NCBI RefSeq assembly: GCF_964656455.1
Contig: NC_135716.1
Location: 82,672,484 to 82,736,483 of the forward strand
Length of the DNA stretch: 64,000 nt
Origin: Halichoerus grypus
Lineage: Eukaryota > Chordata > Mammalia > Carnivora > Phocidae
Direction: 5' to 3'
Notes under the pieces: model-generated
What the model saw: only the letters and a program-made list of their open reading frames with translations
Told to the model about the DNA's origin: nothing
Database searches by the model: none
Part shown: positions 1-12,200 of the stretch, piece by piece
How positions within the stretch are numbered: position 1 is the stretch's first letter
Layout of the letters: every line of letters starts with the position of its first letter
Translations under genes and position numbers: made by a program

Positions 1-259
1 AACTGTTTTACCTGAAGCACAGGCTCTCAACCGAGTTTTTCCTTCGAGTTAGGTGGCTGTGTTTAAGCCTGCACACACACCCTGGGCAACGGTACTAGCC
101 CCATAACCATGATGTGAGTTGAGAGCTGGCTTCTGTACCGGCCTGTCTCTCCCCCGATTTTACGATATTGAAACCGTCCCCAGGCTCTCAGCCACAGTAC
201 ACCCTAAACTGCTTCGCCCACAGAGAGGTCGACGGTAGCTAACGCTCGGTTTCTCTACA
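1..259. repeat. Partial HOR copy 0: end of an S4 block
   Basis: The window opens in the second half of an S4 block. It carries the S4-type diagnostic ending, with gagctggcttctg near 120-132 and cgattttacg near 153, exactly as in the S4 block at 3,513-3,967. The array therefore extends left of this window. Confidence 0.9.
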
Positions 260-1401
260 GTGTTTTTTCTCCGAGTTAGAAAGCTAGCTATTAGACTTCC
301 ATGCAAAAGTGGGGCCGTAGTACTAGCTTCATGGAGCAAGTGGGGAGTCGTGTTCTGGCTTCTTCCGGGGCCTGGGTCTCACAAGGAAAATGGTTTTGGA
401 CTCACTTGCAGTGCGCTCATGCATGCACACAGCAAAATGCGTCCACCCTGAGGCATGGCTCTTTTAGCCGAAGCAGGAATTCCCTACAGAGTTGTTCCTT
501 TGAGTTAGGTGGTTGGCTTTAGGCCTGCAGGCACCCCCGGGGCAAGGGTACTAGCCTCATAAACCAGAGGTGAGTTGAGAGCTGCCTTCTGCACCGGCCT
601 GTTTCTCACTCCATTTCACGTGTGGGACCCTTTGCCCGGTCTCTCCTACACGAGCAGTGTCAAATTCCTCCTGCTTCAGGAACGGCAATGTTAACTCAAG
701 CGCAGTCACTCTATAGGATTGATTCTTGGTGTTAGTAGCCTGGTTACTAGGCATCCAGGCACGCAGGGTACAGCAGTGCTAATCTCCTCAAACAAGAGGT
801 GAGTCGACAGCAGCCTTCCTTCCAAGCCTGCTTCTCACTCCGAGTTACGTTTAGGTTCCATTTCTCATGCTTTCACAAAAACACACAATAGATGAAGTTC
901 ACGCTCAGGAAGGGCGATCTTTGCTGAGGCACGGGTTCTCTACAGTTTTGTTCCTTTGCGTTGCGTGGATGGCACTGAGCACTCCACGCACACACGGGAG
1001 AGCCGATCTAGTTTCCCGAACAAGAGTTGAGTCGATAGGTGCCTTCTGCCCATGCTTATTTCTCCCTCCGAAATCTGCTGGGACTCCTTCCCCAGGTTTG
1101 CACTCAAGCCGACTTGAAAATGCTGCCACCCTGTGGAGAGGCGAATGTGCTGAAGCTGGGGTTCTTGACCGGCTTCTTTCTGCCAAATCAGTGTGGAGCC
1201 CTTAGCATTCCTATGCACACATGGAGCCAAAGTGTTAGCTTCAGGTAACAAGAGCTGAGTCGAGAGGAGCCTTCTGGGCCGGACTCCTTCTCCCTCGGTT
1301 TCACGTAAGGAACCCGTTCCTCAGGCTCTCACCCACGGTAGCCTGGAAAGGGCTTCCTCCCTCAGAGAGGTGGATGGTAGCTAAAGCACGGTTTCTCTAC
1401 C
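260..1401. repeat. L block of HOR copy 1 (1,142 bp, five diverged ~228-bp monomers)
   Basis: A weakly conserved core related to ctttgagttagg recurs about every 228 bp, near 272, 502, 732, 960 and 1185, and then at 1412 in the next block. That makes five monomers. The second monomer contains gtactagcctcataaac followed by agaggtgagttgag, and equivalents recur in the other monomers. The monomers differ from each other by many substitutions and small indels, whereas whole HORs differ by few. Confidence 0.85.
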
Positions 1402-1856
1402 GTGTTGTTTCTTCCAGGGAGAACGCGAGCGATTAGACTTCCATGCAAATGTGGGGCTGCCGTGCTAGCTTGGTCAAACACATGGGGAGTCGTGTTCTGC
1501 CTTTCGCTGGGGCCTGAGTCTCACTCGCAAAAACCTTTGGACTCCCTTGCAGTGCTCTCACGCACGCACACAACAAAATGCTGCCACCCTCAGGAGCAAC
1601 TGTTTTACCTGAAGCACAGGCTCTCAACCGAGTTTTTCCTTCGAGTTAGGTGGCTGTGTTTAAGCCTGCACACACACCCTGGGCAACGGTACTAGCCCCA
1701 TAACCATGATGTGAGTTGAGAGCTGCCCTCTGTACCGGCCTGTCTCTCCCCCGATATTACGATATTGAAACCGTCCCCAGGCTCTCAGCCACAGTACACC
1801 CTAAACTGCTTCGCCCACAGAGAGGTCGACGGTAGCTAAAGCACGGTTTCTCTACA
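1402..1856. repeat. S1 block of HOR copy 1 (455-bp dimer)
   Basis: S1 begins gtgttgtttcttccaggg, which sets it apart from the other S blocks (gtttcttcgagttag). It is two monomers. The first carries agacttccatgcaaatgtgg and the second carries ccctgggcaacggtactag. The halves align along their length, for example at their shared cttcgagttag and ggcctgagtctcac/ggcctgtctctccc positions. Confidence 0.85.
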
Positions 1857-2602
1857 GTGTTATTTCTTCGAGTTAGAACGCTAGCTATTAGACTTCCATT
1901 CAAAAGTGGGGCCGCAGTACTAGCTTCATGGAGCAAGTGGGGAGTCGTGTTCTGGCTTCTTCCGGGGCCTGGGTCTCACAAGGAAAATGGTTTTGGACTC
2001 ACTTGCTGTGCACTCACGCATGCACACCACACAATGTGTCCACCCTGAGGCATGGCTATTTTAGCCAAAGCAGGAATTCCCTACAGAGTTGTTCCTTTGA
2101 CTTAGGTGGTTGGCTTATGGCCTGCAGGCACACCCGGGGCAGCGGTACTAGCCTCATAAACAAGAGGTGAGTTGAGAGCTGCCTTCCACACCGGCCTGTT
2201 TCTCAGTCCATTTCACGTATGGGACCCTTTCCCCGGTCTCTCATACACGAGCACTATACAACTCCTGCGGCGTCAGGATCGGCAATGTTAGCTAAAGCGA
2301 AGTAACGCTACAGCATTGATTCTTGGTGTTAGTAGCCTGGTAGGCGAATGAGCTGCAGCTGGGATTCTTTACAGGCTTGTTTCTTCCCAGTCAGTGTCGA
2401 GCACATAGCATTCCAAGCACACATGGAGCAGTAGTGTTAGCTTCAGGTAGCAAGAGCTGAGTCCACAGGTGCCTTCTGCCCAGACCTATTTCTCCCTTGG
2501 TTTCACGTATGGAACCCGTTCCCCAGGCTCTCAGCCACGGTACTCCGTGTAATGCTTCCTCCGTCTAGAGGTCGACGGTAGCTAAAGCACGGTTTCTCTA
2601 CA
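1857..2602. repeat. M block of HOR copy 1 (746 bp, internally deleted relative of L)
   Basis: M follows the L block through ttggtgttagtagcctggt and then jumps to aggcgaatgagctgcagctgg. It lacks about 394 bp that L has between its positions 745 and 1138. The remainder runs parallel to L. M is therefore best read as an L-type block with an internal deletion, although the opposite polarity cannot be excluded from sequence alone. Confidence 0.85.
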
Positions 2603-3057
2603 GTGATGTTTCTTCGAGTTAGAACACTAGCTGTTAGACTTCCATGCAAAAGAGGGGCTGCCGTGTTAGCGTGATGAAACACATGGGGAGTCGTGTTCTG
2701 CCTTTCGCTGGGGCCTGAGTCTCACTCGCAAAAAGCTTTGGACTCCCTTGCAGTGCTCTCACGCACGCACACAACAAAATGCTTCCACTCTCAGGAGCAG
2801 CTGTTTTACCTGCAGCACAGGCTCTCAACCGAGTTCCTCCTTCGAGGTAGGTGGCTGTGTTTCAGCTGCCACACACACCCTGGGCAACGGTACTAGCCCC
2901 ATAACCATGATGTGAGTTGAGAGCTGCCCTCTGTACCGGCCTGTCTCTCCCCCGATATTACGATATTGAAACCGTCCCCAGGCTCTCAGCCACAGTACAC
3001 CCTAAACCGCTTCGCCCACAGAGAGGTCGACGGTAGCTAAAGTACGGTTTCTCTACA
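2603..3057. repeat. S2 block of HOR copy 1 (455 bp)
   Basis: A dimer block starting gtgatgtttcttcgag. It carries gcaaaagaggggctgccgtg, and the ending is shared with S3 (caaccgagttcctccttcgagg). In some HOR copies position 2,782 of this block is t (gcttcc) and in others g (gctgcc), which is one of the markers used to define the HOR super-repeat. Confidence 0.85.
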
Positions 3058-3512
3058 GTGTTGTTTCTTCGAGTTAGAACGCTAGGTATTAGACTTCCAT
3101 GCAAAAGTGGGGCTGCCGTGCTAGCGTGATGAAACACATGGGGAGTCGTGTTCTGCCTTTCGCTGGGGCCTGAGTCTCACTCGCAAAAAGCTTTGGACTC
3201 CCTTGCAGTGCTCTCACGCACGCACACAACAAAATGCTGCCACCCTCAGGGGCAGCTCTTTTACCTGCAGCACAGGCTCTCAACCGAGTTCCTCCTTCGA
3301 GGTAGGTGGCTGTGTTTCAGCTGCCACACACACCCTGGGCAACGGTACTAGCCCCATAACCATGATGTGAGTTGAGAGCTGCCTTCTGTACCGGCCTGTC
3401 TCTCCCACGATATTACGATATTGAAACCGTCCCCAGGCTCTCAGCCACAGTACACCCTAAACTGCTTCGCCCACAGAGAGGTCGACGGTAGCTAAAGCAC
3501 AGTTTCTCTACT
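3058..3512. repeat. S3 block of HOR copy 1 (455 bp)
   Basis: A dimer block starting gtgttgtttcttcgagttag, with the diagnostic gctaggtatt and cacgatattacg. I counted 19 CpG dinucleotides in these 455 bases, far more than is usual for bulk mammalian DNA. Confidence 0.85.
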
Positions 3513-3967
3513 GTGTAGTTTCTTCGAGTTAGAACGCTAGCTATTAGACTTCCATGCAAATGTGGGGCTGCCGTGCTAGCTTGGTCAAACACATGGGGAG
3601 TCGTGTTCTGCCTTTCGCTGGGGCCTGAGTCTCCCTCGCAAAAACCTTTGGACTCCCTTGCAGTGCTCTCACGCACGCACACAACAAAATGCTGCCACCC
3701 TCAGGAGCAACTGTTTTACCTGAAGCACAGGCTCTCAACCGAGTTTTTCCTTCGAGTTAGGTGGCTGTGTTTAAGCCTGCACACACACCCTGGGCAACGG
3801 TACTAGCCCCATAACCATGATGTGAGTTGAGAGCTGGCTTCTGTACCGGCCTGTCTCTCCCCCGATTTTACGATATTGAAACCGTCCCCAGGCTCTCAGC
3901 CACAGTACACCCTAAACTGCTTCGCCCACAGAGAGGTCGACGGTAGCTAACGCTCGGTTTCTCTACA
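3513..3967. repeat. S4 block of HOR copy 1 (455 bp)
   Basis: A dimer block starting gtgtagtttcttcgag and ending with gagctggcttctg and cgattttacg just before the next L block. These two ends identify S4 and are used to recognise the S1/S4 hybrid in HOR copy 3. Confidence 0.85.
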
Positions 3968-6900
3968 GTGTTTTTTCTCCGAGTTAGAAAGCTAGCTATT
4001 AGACTTCCATGCAAAAGTGGGGCCGTAGTACTAGCTTCATGGAGCAAGTGGGGAGTCGTGTTCTGGCTTCTTCCGGGGCCTGGGTCTCACAAGGAAAATG
4101 GTTTTGGACTCACTTGCAGTGCGCTCATGCATGCACACAGCAAAATGCGTCCACCCTGAGGCATGGCTCTTTTAGCCGAAGCAGGAATTCCCTACAGAGT
4201 TGTTCCTTTGAGTTAGGTGGTTGGCTTTAGGCCTGCAGGCACCCCCGGGGCAAGGGTACTAGCCTCATAAACCAGAGGTGAGTTGAGAGCTGCCTTCTGC
4301 ACCCCCCTGTTTCTCACTCCATTTCACGTGTGGGACCCTTTGCCCGGTCTCTCCTACACGAGCAGTGTCAAATTCCTCCTGCTTCAGGAACGGCAATGTT
4401 AACTCAAGCGCAGTCACTCTATAGGATTGATTCTTGGTGTTAGTAGCCTGGTTACTAGGCATCCAGGCACACAGGGTACAGCAGTGCTAATCTCCTCAAA
4501 CAAGAGGTGAGTCGACAGCAGCCTTCCTTCCAAGCCTGCTTCTCACTCCGAGTTACGTTTAGGTTCCATTTCTCATGCTTTCACAAAAACACACAATAGA
4601 TGAAGTTCACGCTCAGGAAGGGCGATCTTTGCTGAGGCACGGGTTCTCTACAGTTTTGTTCCTTTGCGTTGCGTGGATGGCACTGAGCACTCCACGCACA
4701 CACGGGAGAGCCGATCTAGTTTCCCGAACAAGAGTTGAGTCGATAGGTGCCTTCTGCCCATGCTTATTTCTCCCTCCGAAATCTGCTGGGACTCCTTCCC
4801 CAGGTTTGCACTCAAGCCGACTTGAAAATGCTGCCACCCTGTGGAGAGGCGAATGTGCTGAAGCTGGGGTTCTTGACCGGCTTCTTTCTGCCAAATCAGT
4901 GTGGAGCCCTTAGCATTCCTATGCACACATGGAGCCAAAGTGTTAGCTTCAGGTAACAAGAGCTGAGTCGAGAGGAGCCTTCTGGGCCGGACTCCTTCTC
5001 CCTCGGTTTCACGTAAGGAACCCGTTCCTCAGGCTCTCACCCACGGTAGCCTGGAAAGGGCTTCCTCCCTCAGAGAGGTGGATGGTAGCTAAAGCACGGT
5101 TTCTCTACCGTGTTGTTTCTTCCAGGGAGAACGCGAGCGATTAGACTTCCATGCAAATGTGGGGCTGCCGTGCTAGCTTGGTCAAACACATGGGGAGTCG
5201 TGTTCTGCCTTTCGCTGGGGCCTGAGTCTCACTCGCAAAAACCTTTGGACTCCCTTGCAGTGCTCTCACGCACGCACACAACAAAATGCTGCCACCCTCA
5301 GGAGCAACTGTTTTACCTGAAGCACAGGCTCTCAACCGAGTTTTTCCTTCGAGTTAGGTGGCTGTGTTTAAGCCTGCACACACACCCTGGGCAACGGTAC
5401 TAGCCCCATAACCATGATGTGAGTTGAGAGCTGCCTTGTGTACCGGCCTGTCTCTCCCCCGATATTACGATATTGAAACCGTCCCCAGGCTCTCAGGCAC
5501 AGTACACCCTAAACTGCTTCGCCCACAGAGAGGTCGACGGTAGCTAAAGCACGGTTTCTCTACAGTGTTATTTCTTCGAGTTAGAACGCTAGCTATTAGA
5601 CTTCCATTCAAAAGTGGGGCCGCAGTACTAGCTTCATGGAGCAAGTGGGGAGTCGTGTTCTGGCTTCTTCCGGGGCCTGGGTCTCACAAGGAAAATGGTT
5701 TTGGACTCACTTGCTGTGCACTCACGCATGCACACCACACAATGTGTCCACCCTGAGGCATGGCTATTTTAGCCAAAGCAGGAATTCCCTACAGAGTTGT
5801 TCCTTTGACTTAGGTGGTTGGCTTATGGCCTGCAGGTACACCCGGGGCAGCGGTACTAGCCTCATAAACAAGAGGTGAGTTGAGAGCTGCCTTCCACACC
5901 GGCCTGTTTCTCAGTCCATTTCACGTATGGGACCCTTTCCCCGGTCTCTCATACACGAGCACTATACAACTCCTGCGGCGTCAGGATCGGCAATGTTAGC
6001 TAAAGCGAAGTAACGCTACAGCATTGATTCTTGGTGTTAGTAGCCTGGTAGGCGAATGAGCTGCAGCTGGGATTCTTTACAGGCTTGTTTCTTCCCAGTC
6101 AGTGTCGAGCACATAGCATTCCAAGCACACATGGAGCAGTAGTGTTAGCTTCAGGTAGCAAGAGCTGAGTCCACAGGTGCCTTCTGCCCAGACCTATTTC
6201 TCCCTTGGTTTCACGTATGGAACCCGTTCCCCAGGCTCTCAGCCACGGTACTCCGTGTAATGCTTCCTCCGTCTAGAGGTCGACGGTAGCTAAAGCACGG
6301 TTTCTCTACAGTGATGTTTCTTCGAGTTAGAACACTAGCTGTTAGACTTCCATGCAAAAGAGGGGCTGCCGTGTTAGCGTGATGAAACACATGGGGAGTC
6401 GTGTTCTGCCTTTCGCTGGGGCCTGAGTCTCACTCGCAAAAAGCTTTGGACTCCCTTGCAGTGCTCTCACGCACGCACACAACAAAATGCTGCCACTCTC
6501 AGGAGCAGCTGTTTTACCTGCAGCACAGGCTCTCAACCGAGTTTCTCCTTCGAGGTAGGTGGCTGTGTTTCAGCTGCCACACACACCCTGGGCAACGGTA
6601 CTAGCCCCATAACCATGATGTGAGTTGAGAGCTGCCCTCTGTACCGGCCTGTCTCTCCCCCGATATTACGATATTGAAACCGTCCCCAGGCTCTCAGCCA
6701 CAGTACACCCTAAACCGCTTCGCCCACAGAGAGGTCGACGGTAGCTAAAGTACGGTTTCTCTACAGTGTTGTTTCTTCGAGTTAGAACGCTAGGTATTAG
6801 ACTTCCATGCAAAAGTGGGGCTGCCGTGCTAGCGTGATGAAACACATGGGGAGTCGTGTTCTGCCTTTCGCTGGGGCCTGAGTCTCACTCGCAAAAAGCT

Positions 6901-7675
6901 TTGGACTCCCTTGCAGTGCTCTCACGCACGCACACAACAAAATGCTGCCACCCTCAGGGGCAGCTCTTTTACCTGCAGCACAGGCTCTCAACCGAGTTCC
7001 TCCTTCGAGGTAGGTGGCTGTGTTTCAGCTGCCACACACACCCTGGGCAACGGTACTAGCCCCATAACCATGATGTGAGTTGAGAGCTGCCTTCTGTACC
7101 GGCCTGTCTCTCCCACGATATTACGATATTGAAACCGTCCCCAGGCTCTCAGCCACAGTACACCCTAAACTGCTTCGCCCAAAGAGAGGTCGACGGTAGC
7201 TAAAGCACAGTTTCTCTACTGTGTAGTTTCTTCGAGTTAGAACGCTAGCTATTAGACTTCCATGCAAATGTGGGGCTGCCGTGCTAGCTTGGTCAAACAC
7301 ATGGGGAGTCGTGTTCTGCCTTTCCCTGGGGCCTGAGTCTCACTCGCAAAAACCTTTGGACTCCCTTGCAGTGCTCTCACGCACGCACACAACAAAATGC
7401 TGCCACCCTCAGGAGCAACTGTTTTACCTGAAGCACAGGCTCTCAACCGAGTTTTTCCTTCGAGTTAGGTGGCTGTGTTTAAGCCTGCACACACACCCTG
7501 GGCAACGGTACTAGCCCCATAACCATGATGTGAGTTGAGAGCTGGCTTCTGTACCGGCCTGTCTCTCCCCCGATTTTACGATATTGAAACCGTCTCCAGG
7601 CTCTCAGCCACAGTACACCCTAAACTGCTTCGCCCACACAGAGGTCGACGGTAGCTAACGCACGGTTTCTCTACA
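3968..7675. repeat. HOR copy 2 (3,708 bp)
   Basis: Full-length copy with the same six blocks at the same offsets as copy 1. Private or near-private changes include ctcaggcacagtac near 5,494 and cccaaagagagg near 7,180. The L marker is gctgaagct and the S2 marker is gctgcc. Confidence 0.95.
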
Positions 7676-9272
7676 GTGTTTTCTCTCCGAGTTAGAAAGC
7701 TAGCTATTAGACTTCCATGCCAAAGTGGGGCCGTAGTACTAGCTTCATGGAGCAAGTGGGGAGTCGTGTTCTGGCTTCTTCCGGGGCCTGGGTCTCACAA
7801 GGAAAATGGTTTTGGACTCACTTGCAGTGCGCTCATGCATGCACACAGCAAAATGCGTCCACCCTGAGGCATGGCTCTTTTAGCCGAAGCAGGAATTCCC
7901 TACAGAGTTGTTCCTTTGAGTTAGGTGGTTGGCTTTAGGCCTGCAGGCACCCCCGGGGCAAGGGTACTAGCCTCATAAACCAGAGGTGAGTTGAGAGCTG
8001 CCTTCTGCACCCCCCTGTTTCTCACTCCATTTCACGTGTGGGACCCTTTGCCCGGTCTCTCCTACACGAGCAGTGTCAAATTCCTCCTGCTTCAGGAACG
8101 GCAATGTTAACTCAAGCGCAGTCACGCTATAGGATTGATTCTTGGTGTTAGTAGCCTGGTTACTAGGCATCCAGGCACACAGGGTACAGCAGTGCTAATC
8201 TCCTCAAACAAGAGGTGAGTCGACAGCAGCCTTCCTTCCAAGCCTGCTTCTCACTCCGAGTTACGTTTAGGTTCCATTTCTCATGCTTTCACAAAAACAC
8301 ACAATAGATGAAGTTCACGCTCAGGAAGGGCGATCTTTGCTGAGGCACGGGTTCTCTACAGTTTTGTTCCTTTGCGTTGCGTGGATGGCACTGAGCACTC
8401 CACGCACACACGGGAGAGCCGATCTAGTTTCCCGAACAAGAGTTGAGTCGATAGGTGCCTTCTGCCCATGCTTATTTCTCCCTCCGAAATCTGCTGGGAC
8501 TCCTTCCCCAGGTTTGCACTCAAGCCGACTTGAAAATGCTGCCACCCTGTGGAGAGGCAAATGTGCTCAAGCTGGGGATCTTGACCGGCTTCTTTCTGCC
8601 AAATCAGTGTGGAGCCCTTAGCATTCCTATGCACACATGGAGCCAAAGTGTTAGCGTCAGGTAACAAGAGCTGAGTCGAGAGGAGCCTTCTGGGCCGGAC
8701 TCCTTCTCCCTCGGTTTCACGTAAGGAACCCGTTCCTCAGGCTCTCACCCACGGTAGCCTGGAAAGGGCTTCCTCCCTCAGAGAGGTGGATGGTAGCTAG
8801 AGCACGGTTTCTCTACCGTGTTGTTTCTTCCAGGGAGAACGCGAGCGATTAGACTTCCATGCAAATGTGGGGCTGCCGTGCTAGCTTGGTCAAACACTTG
8901 GGGAGTCGTGTTCTGCCTTTGGCTGGGGCCTGAGTCTCACTCGCAAAAACCTTTGGACTCCCTTGCAGTGCTCTCACGCACGCACACAACAAAATGCTGC
9001 CACCCTCAGGAGCAACTGTTTTACCTGAAGCACAGGCTCTCAACCGAGTTTTTCCTTCGAGTTAGGTGGCTGTGTTTAAGCCTGCACACACACCCTGGGC
9101 AACGGTACTAGCCCCATAACCATGATGTGAGTTGAGAGCTGGCTTCTGTACCGGCCTGTCTCTCCCCCGATTTTACGATATTGAAACCGTCTCCAGGCTC
9201 TCAGCCACAGTACACCCTAAACTGCTTCGCCCACAGAGAGGTCGACGGTAGCTAACGCACGGTTTCTCTACA
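7676..9272. repeat. HOR copy 3, truncated (1,597 bp, L plus one hybrid S)
   Basis: The L block (7,676-8,817) is followed by a single S block (8,818-9,272) and then directly by the next L. The S block starts like S1 (gtgttgtttcttccaggg) and ends like S4 (gagctggcttctg, cgattttacg). The copy is 2,111 bp short, which equals M (746) plus three S blocks (1,365). It also carries many private changes: ccaaagtgggg at 7,721, gaggcaaatg near 8,555, ttagcgtcagg near 8,652, aaacacttgggg near 8,892 and tttggctgggg near 8,918. Confidence 0.95.
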
Positions 9273-12200
9273 GTGTTTTTTCTCCGAGTTAGAAAGCTAG
9301 CTATTAGACTTCCATGCCAAAGTGGGGCCGTAGTACTAGCTTCATGGAGCAAGTGGGGAGTCGTGTTCTGGCTTCTTCCGGGGCCTGGGTCTCACAAGGA
9401 AAATGGTTTTGGACTCACTTGCAGTGCGCTCATGCATGCACACAGCAAAATGCGTCCACCCTGAGGCATGGCTCTTTTAGCCGAAGCAGGAATTCCCTAC
9501 AGAGTTGTTCCTTTGAGTTAGGTGGTTGGCTTTAGGCCTGCAGGCACCCCCGGGGCAAGGGTACTAGCCTCATAAACCAGAGGTGAGTTGAGAGCTGCCT
9601 TCTGCACCCCCCTGTTTCTCACTCCATTTCACGTGTGGGACCCTTTGCCCGGTCTCTCCTACACGAGCAGTGTCAAATTCCTCCTGCTTCAGGAACGGCA
9701 ATGTTAACTCAAGCGCAGTCACTCTATAGGATTGATTCTTGGTGTTAGTAGCCTGGTTACTAGGCATCCAGGCACACAGGGTACAGCAGTGCTAATCTCC
9801 TCAAACAAGAGGTGAGTCGACAGCAGCCTTCCTTCCAAGCCTGCTTCTCACTCCGAGTTACGTTTAGGTTCCATTTCTCATGCTTTCACAAAAACACACA
9901 ATAGATGAAGTTCACGCTCAGGAAGGGCGATCTTTGCTGAGGCACGGGTTCTCTACAGTTTTGTTCCTTTGCGTTGCGTGGATGGCACTGAGCACTCCAC
10001 GCACACACGGGAGAGCCGATCTAGTTTCCCGAACAAGAGTTGAGTCGATAGGTGCCTTCTGCCCATGCTTATTTCTCCCTCCGAAATCTGCTGGGACTCC
10101 TTCCCCAGGTTTGCACTCAAGCCGACTTGAAAATGCTGCCACCCTGTGGAGAGGCGAATGTGCTCAAGCTGGGGATCTTGACCGGCTTCTTTCTGCCAAA
10201 TCAGTGTGGAGCCCTTAGCATTCCTATGCACACATGGAGCCAAAGTGTTAGCTTCAGGTAACAAGAGCTGAGTCGAGAGGAGCCTTCTGGGCCGGACTCC
10301 TTCTCCCTCGGTTTCACGTAAGGAACCCGTTCCTCAGGCTCTCACCCACGGTAGCCTGGAAAGGGCTTCCTCCCTCAGAGAGGTGGATGGTAGCTAAAGC
10401 ACGGTTTCTCTACCGTGTTGTTTCTTCCAGGGAGAACGCGAGCGATTAGACTTCCATGCAAATGTGGGGCTGCCGTGCTAGCTTGGTCAAACACATGGGG
10501 AGTCGTGTTCTGCCTTTCGCTGGGGCCTGAGTCTCACTCGCAAAAACCTTTGGACTCCCTTGCAGTGCTCTCACGCACGCACACAACAAAATGCTGCCAC
10601 CCTCAGGAGCAACTGTTTTACCTGAAGCACAGGCTCTCAACCGAGTTTTTCCTTCGAGTTAGGTGGCTGTGTTTAAGCCTGCACACACACCCTGGGCAAC
10701 GGTACTAGCCCCATAACCATGATGTGAGTTGAGAGCTGCCTTGTGTACCGGCCTGTCTCTCCCCCGATATTACGATATTGAAACCGTCCCCAGGCTCTCA
10801 GCCACAGTACACCCTAAACTGCTTCGCCCACAGAGAGGTCGACGGTAGCTAAAGCACGGTTTCTCTACAGTGTTATTTCTTCGAGTTAGAACGCTAGCTA
10901 TTAGACTTCCATTCAAAAGTGGGGCCGCAGTACTAGCTTCATGGAGCAAGTGGGGAGTCGTGTTCTGGCTTCTTCCGGGGCCTGGGTCTCACAAGGAAAA
11001 TGGTTTTGGACTCACTTGCTGTGCACTCACGCATGCACACCACACAATGTGTCCACCCTGAGGCATGGCTATTTTAGCCAAAGCAGGAATTCCCTACAGA
11101 GTTGTTCCTTTGACTTAGGTGGTTGGCTTATGGCCTGCAGGTACACCCGGGGCAGCGGTACTAGCCTCATAAACAAGAGGTGAGTTGAGAGCTGCCTTCC
11201 ACACCGGCCTGTTTCTCAGTCCATTTCACGTATGGGACCCTTTCCCCGGTCTCTCATACACGAGCACTATACAACTCCTGCGGCGTCAGGATCGGCAATG
11301 TTAGCTAAAGCGAAGTAACGCTACAGCATTGATTCTTGGTGTTAGTAGCCTGGTAGGCGAATGAGCTGCAGCTGGGATTCTTTACAGGCTTGTTTCTTCC
11401 CAGTCAGTGTCGAGCACATAGCATTCCAAGCACACATGGAGCAGTAGTGTTAGCTTCAGGTAGCAAGAGCTGAGTCCACAGGTGCCTTCTGCCCAGACCT
11501 ATTTCTCCCTTGGTTTCACGTATGGAACCCGTTCCCCAGGCTCTCAGCCACGGTACTCCGTGTAATGCTTCCTCCGTCTAGAGGTCGACGGTAGCTAAAG
11601 CACGGTTTCTCTACAGTGATGTTTCTTCGAGTTAGAACACTAGCTGTTAGACTTCCATGCAAAAGAGGGGCTGCCGTGTTAGCGTGATGAAACACATGGG
11701 GAGTCGTGTTCTGCCTTTCGCTGGGGCCTGAGTCTCACTCGCAAAAAGCTTTGGACTCCCTTGCAGTGCTCTCACGCACGCACACAACAAAATGCTTCCA
11801 CTCTCAGGAGCAGCTGTTTTACCTGCAGCACAGGCTCTCAACCGAGTTTCTCCTTCGAGGTAGGTGGCTGTGTTTCAGCTGCCACACACACCCTGGGCAA
11901 CGGTACTAGCCCCATAACCATGATGTGAGTTGAGAGCTGCCCTCTGTACCGGCCTGTCTCTCCCCCGATATTACGATATTGAAACCGTCCCCAGGCTCTC
12001 AGCCACAGTACACCCTAAACCGCTTCGCCCACAGAGAGGTCGACGGTAGCTAAAGTACGGTTTCTCTACAGTGTTGTTTCTTCGAGTTAGAACGCTAGGT
12101 ATTAGACTTCCATGCAAAAGTGGGGCTGCCGTGCTAGCGTGATGAAACACATGGGGAGTCGTGTTCTGCCTTTCGCTGGGGCCTGAGTCTCACTCGCAAA

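Larger units (their letters stand above)
260..3967. repeat. HOR copy 1 (prototype, 3,708 bp, L-S1-M-S2-S3-S4)
   Basis: This full copy is used as the reference. Block starts, set by the recurring gtgttg/gtgttt landmark, are 260 (L), 1402 (S1), 1857 (M), 2603 (S2), 3058 (S3) and 3513 (S4), and the next L begins at 3968. Copy 1 has the unusual gcaccggcctg near 593. Copies 2-14 have a C-run there (gcacccccctg), and edge copy 15 again has the copy-1 form. Confidence 0.95.

Noticed and set aside
867..1205. A 112-codon plus-strand open frame repeated in the L block of every HOR, with overlapping 93- and 103-codon frames on the other strand
   Set aside because: The frames recur only because the copies are nearly identical. 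Several frames on both strands are open over the same bases, the frame is lost in diverged copy 15, and no recognisable domain or signal is present.
3058..3100. CENP-B-box-like sequence ttcgagttagaacgct in S blocks
   Set aside because: It matches the TTCG and the central A, but the required CGGG is absent at the right spacing. A centromeric role is not supported.
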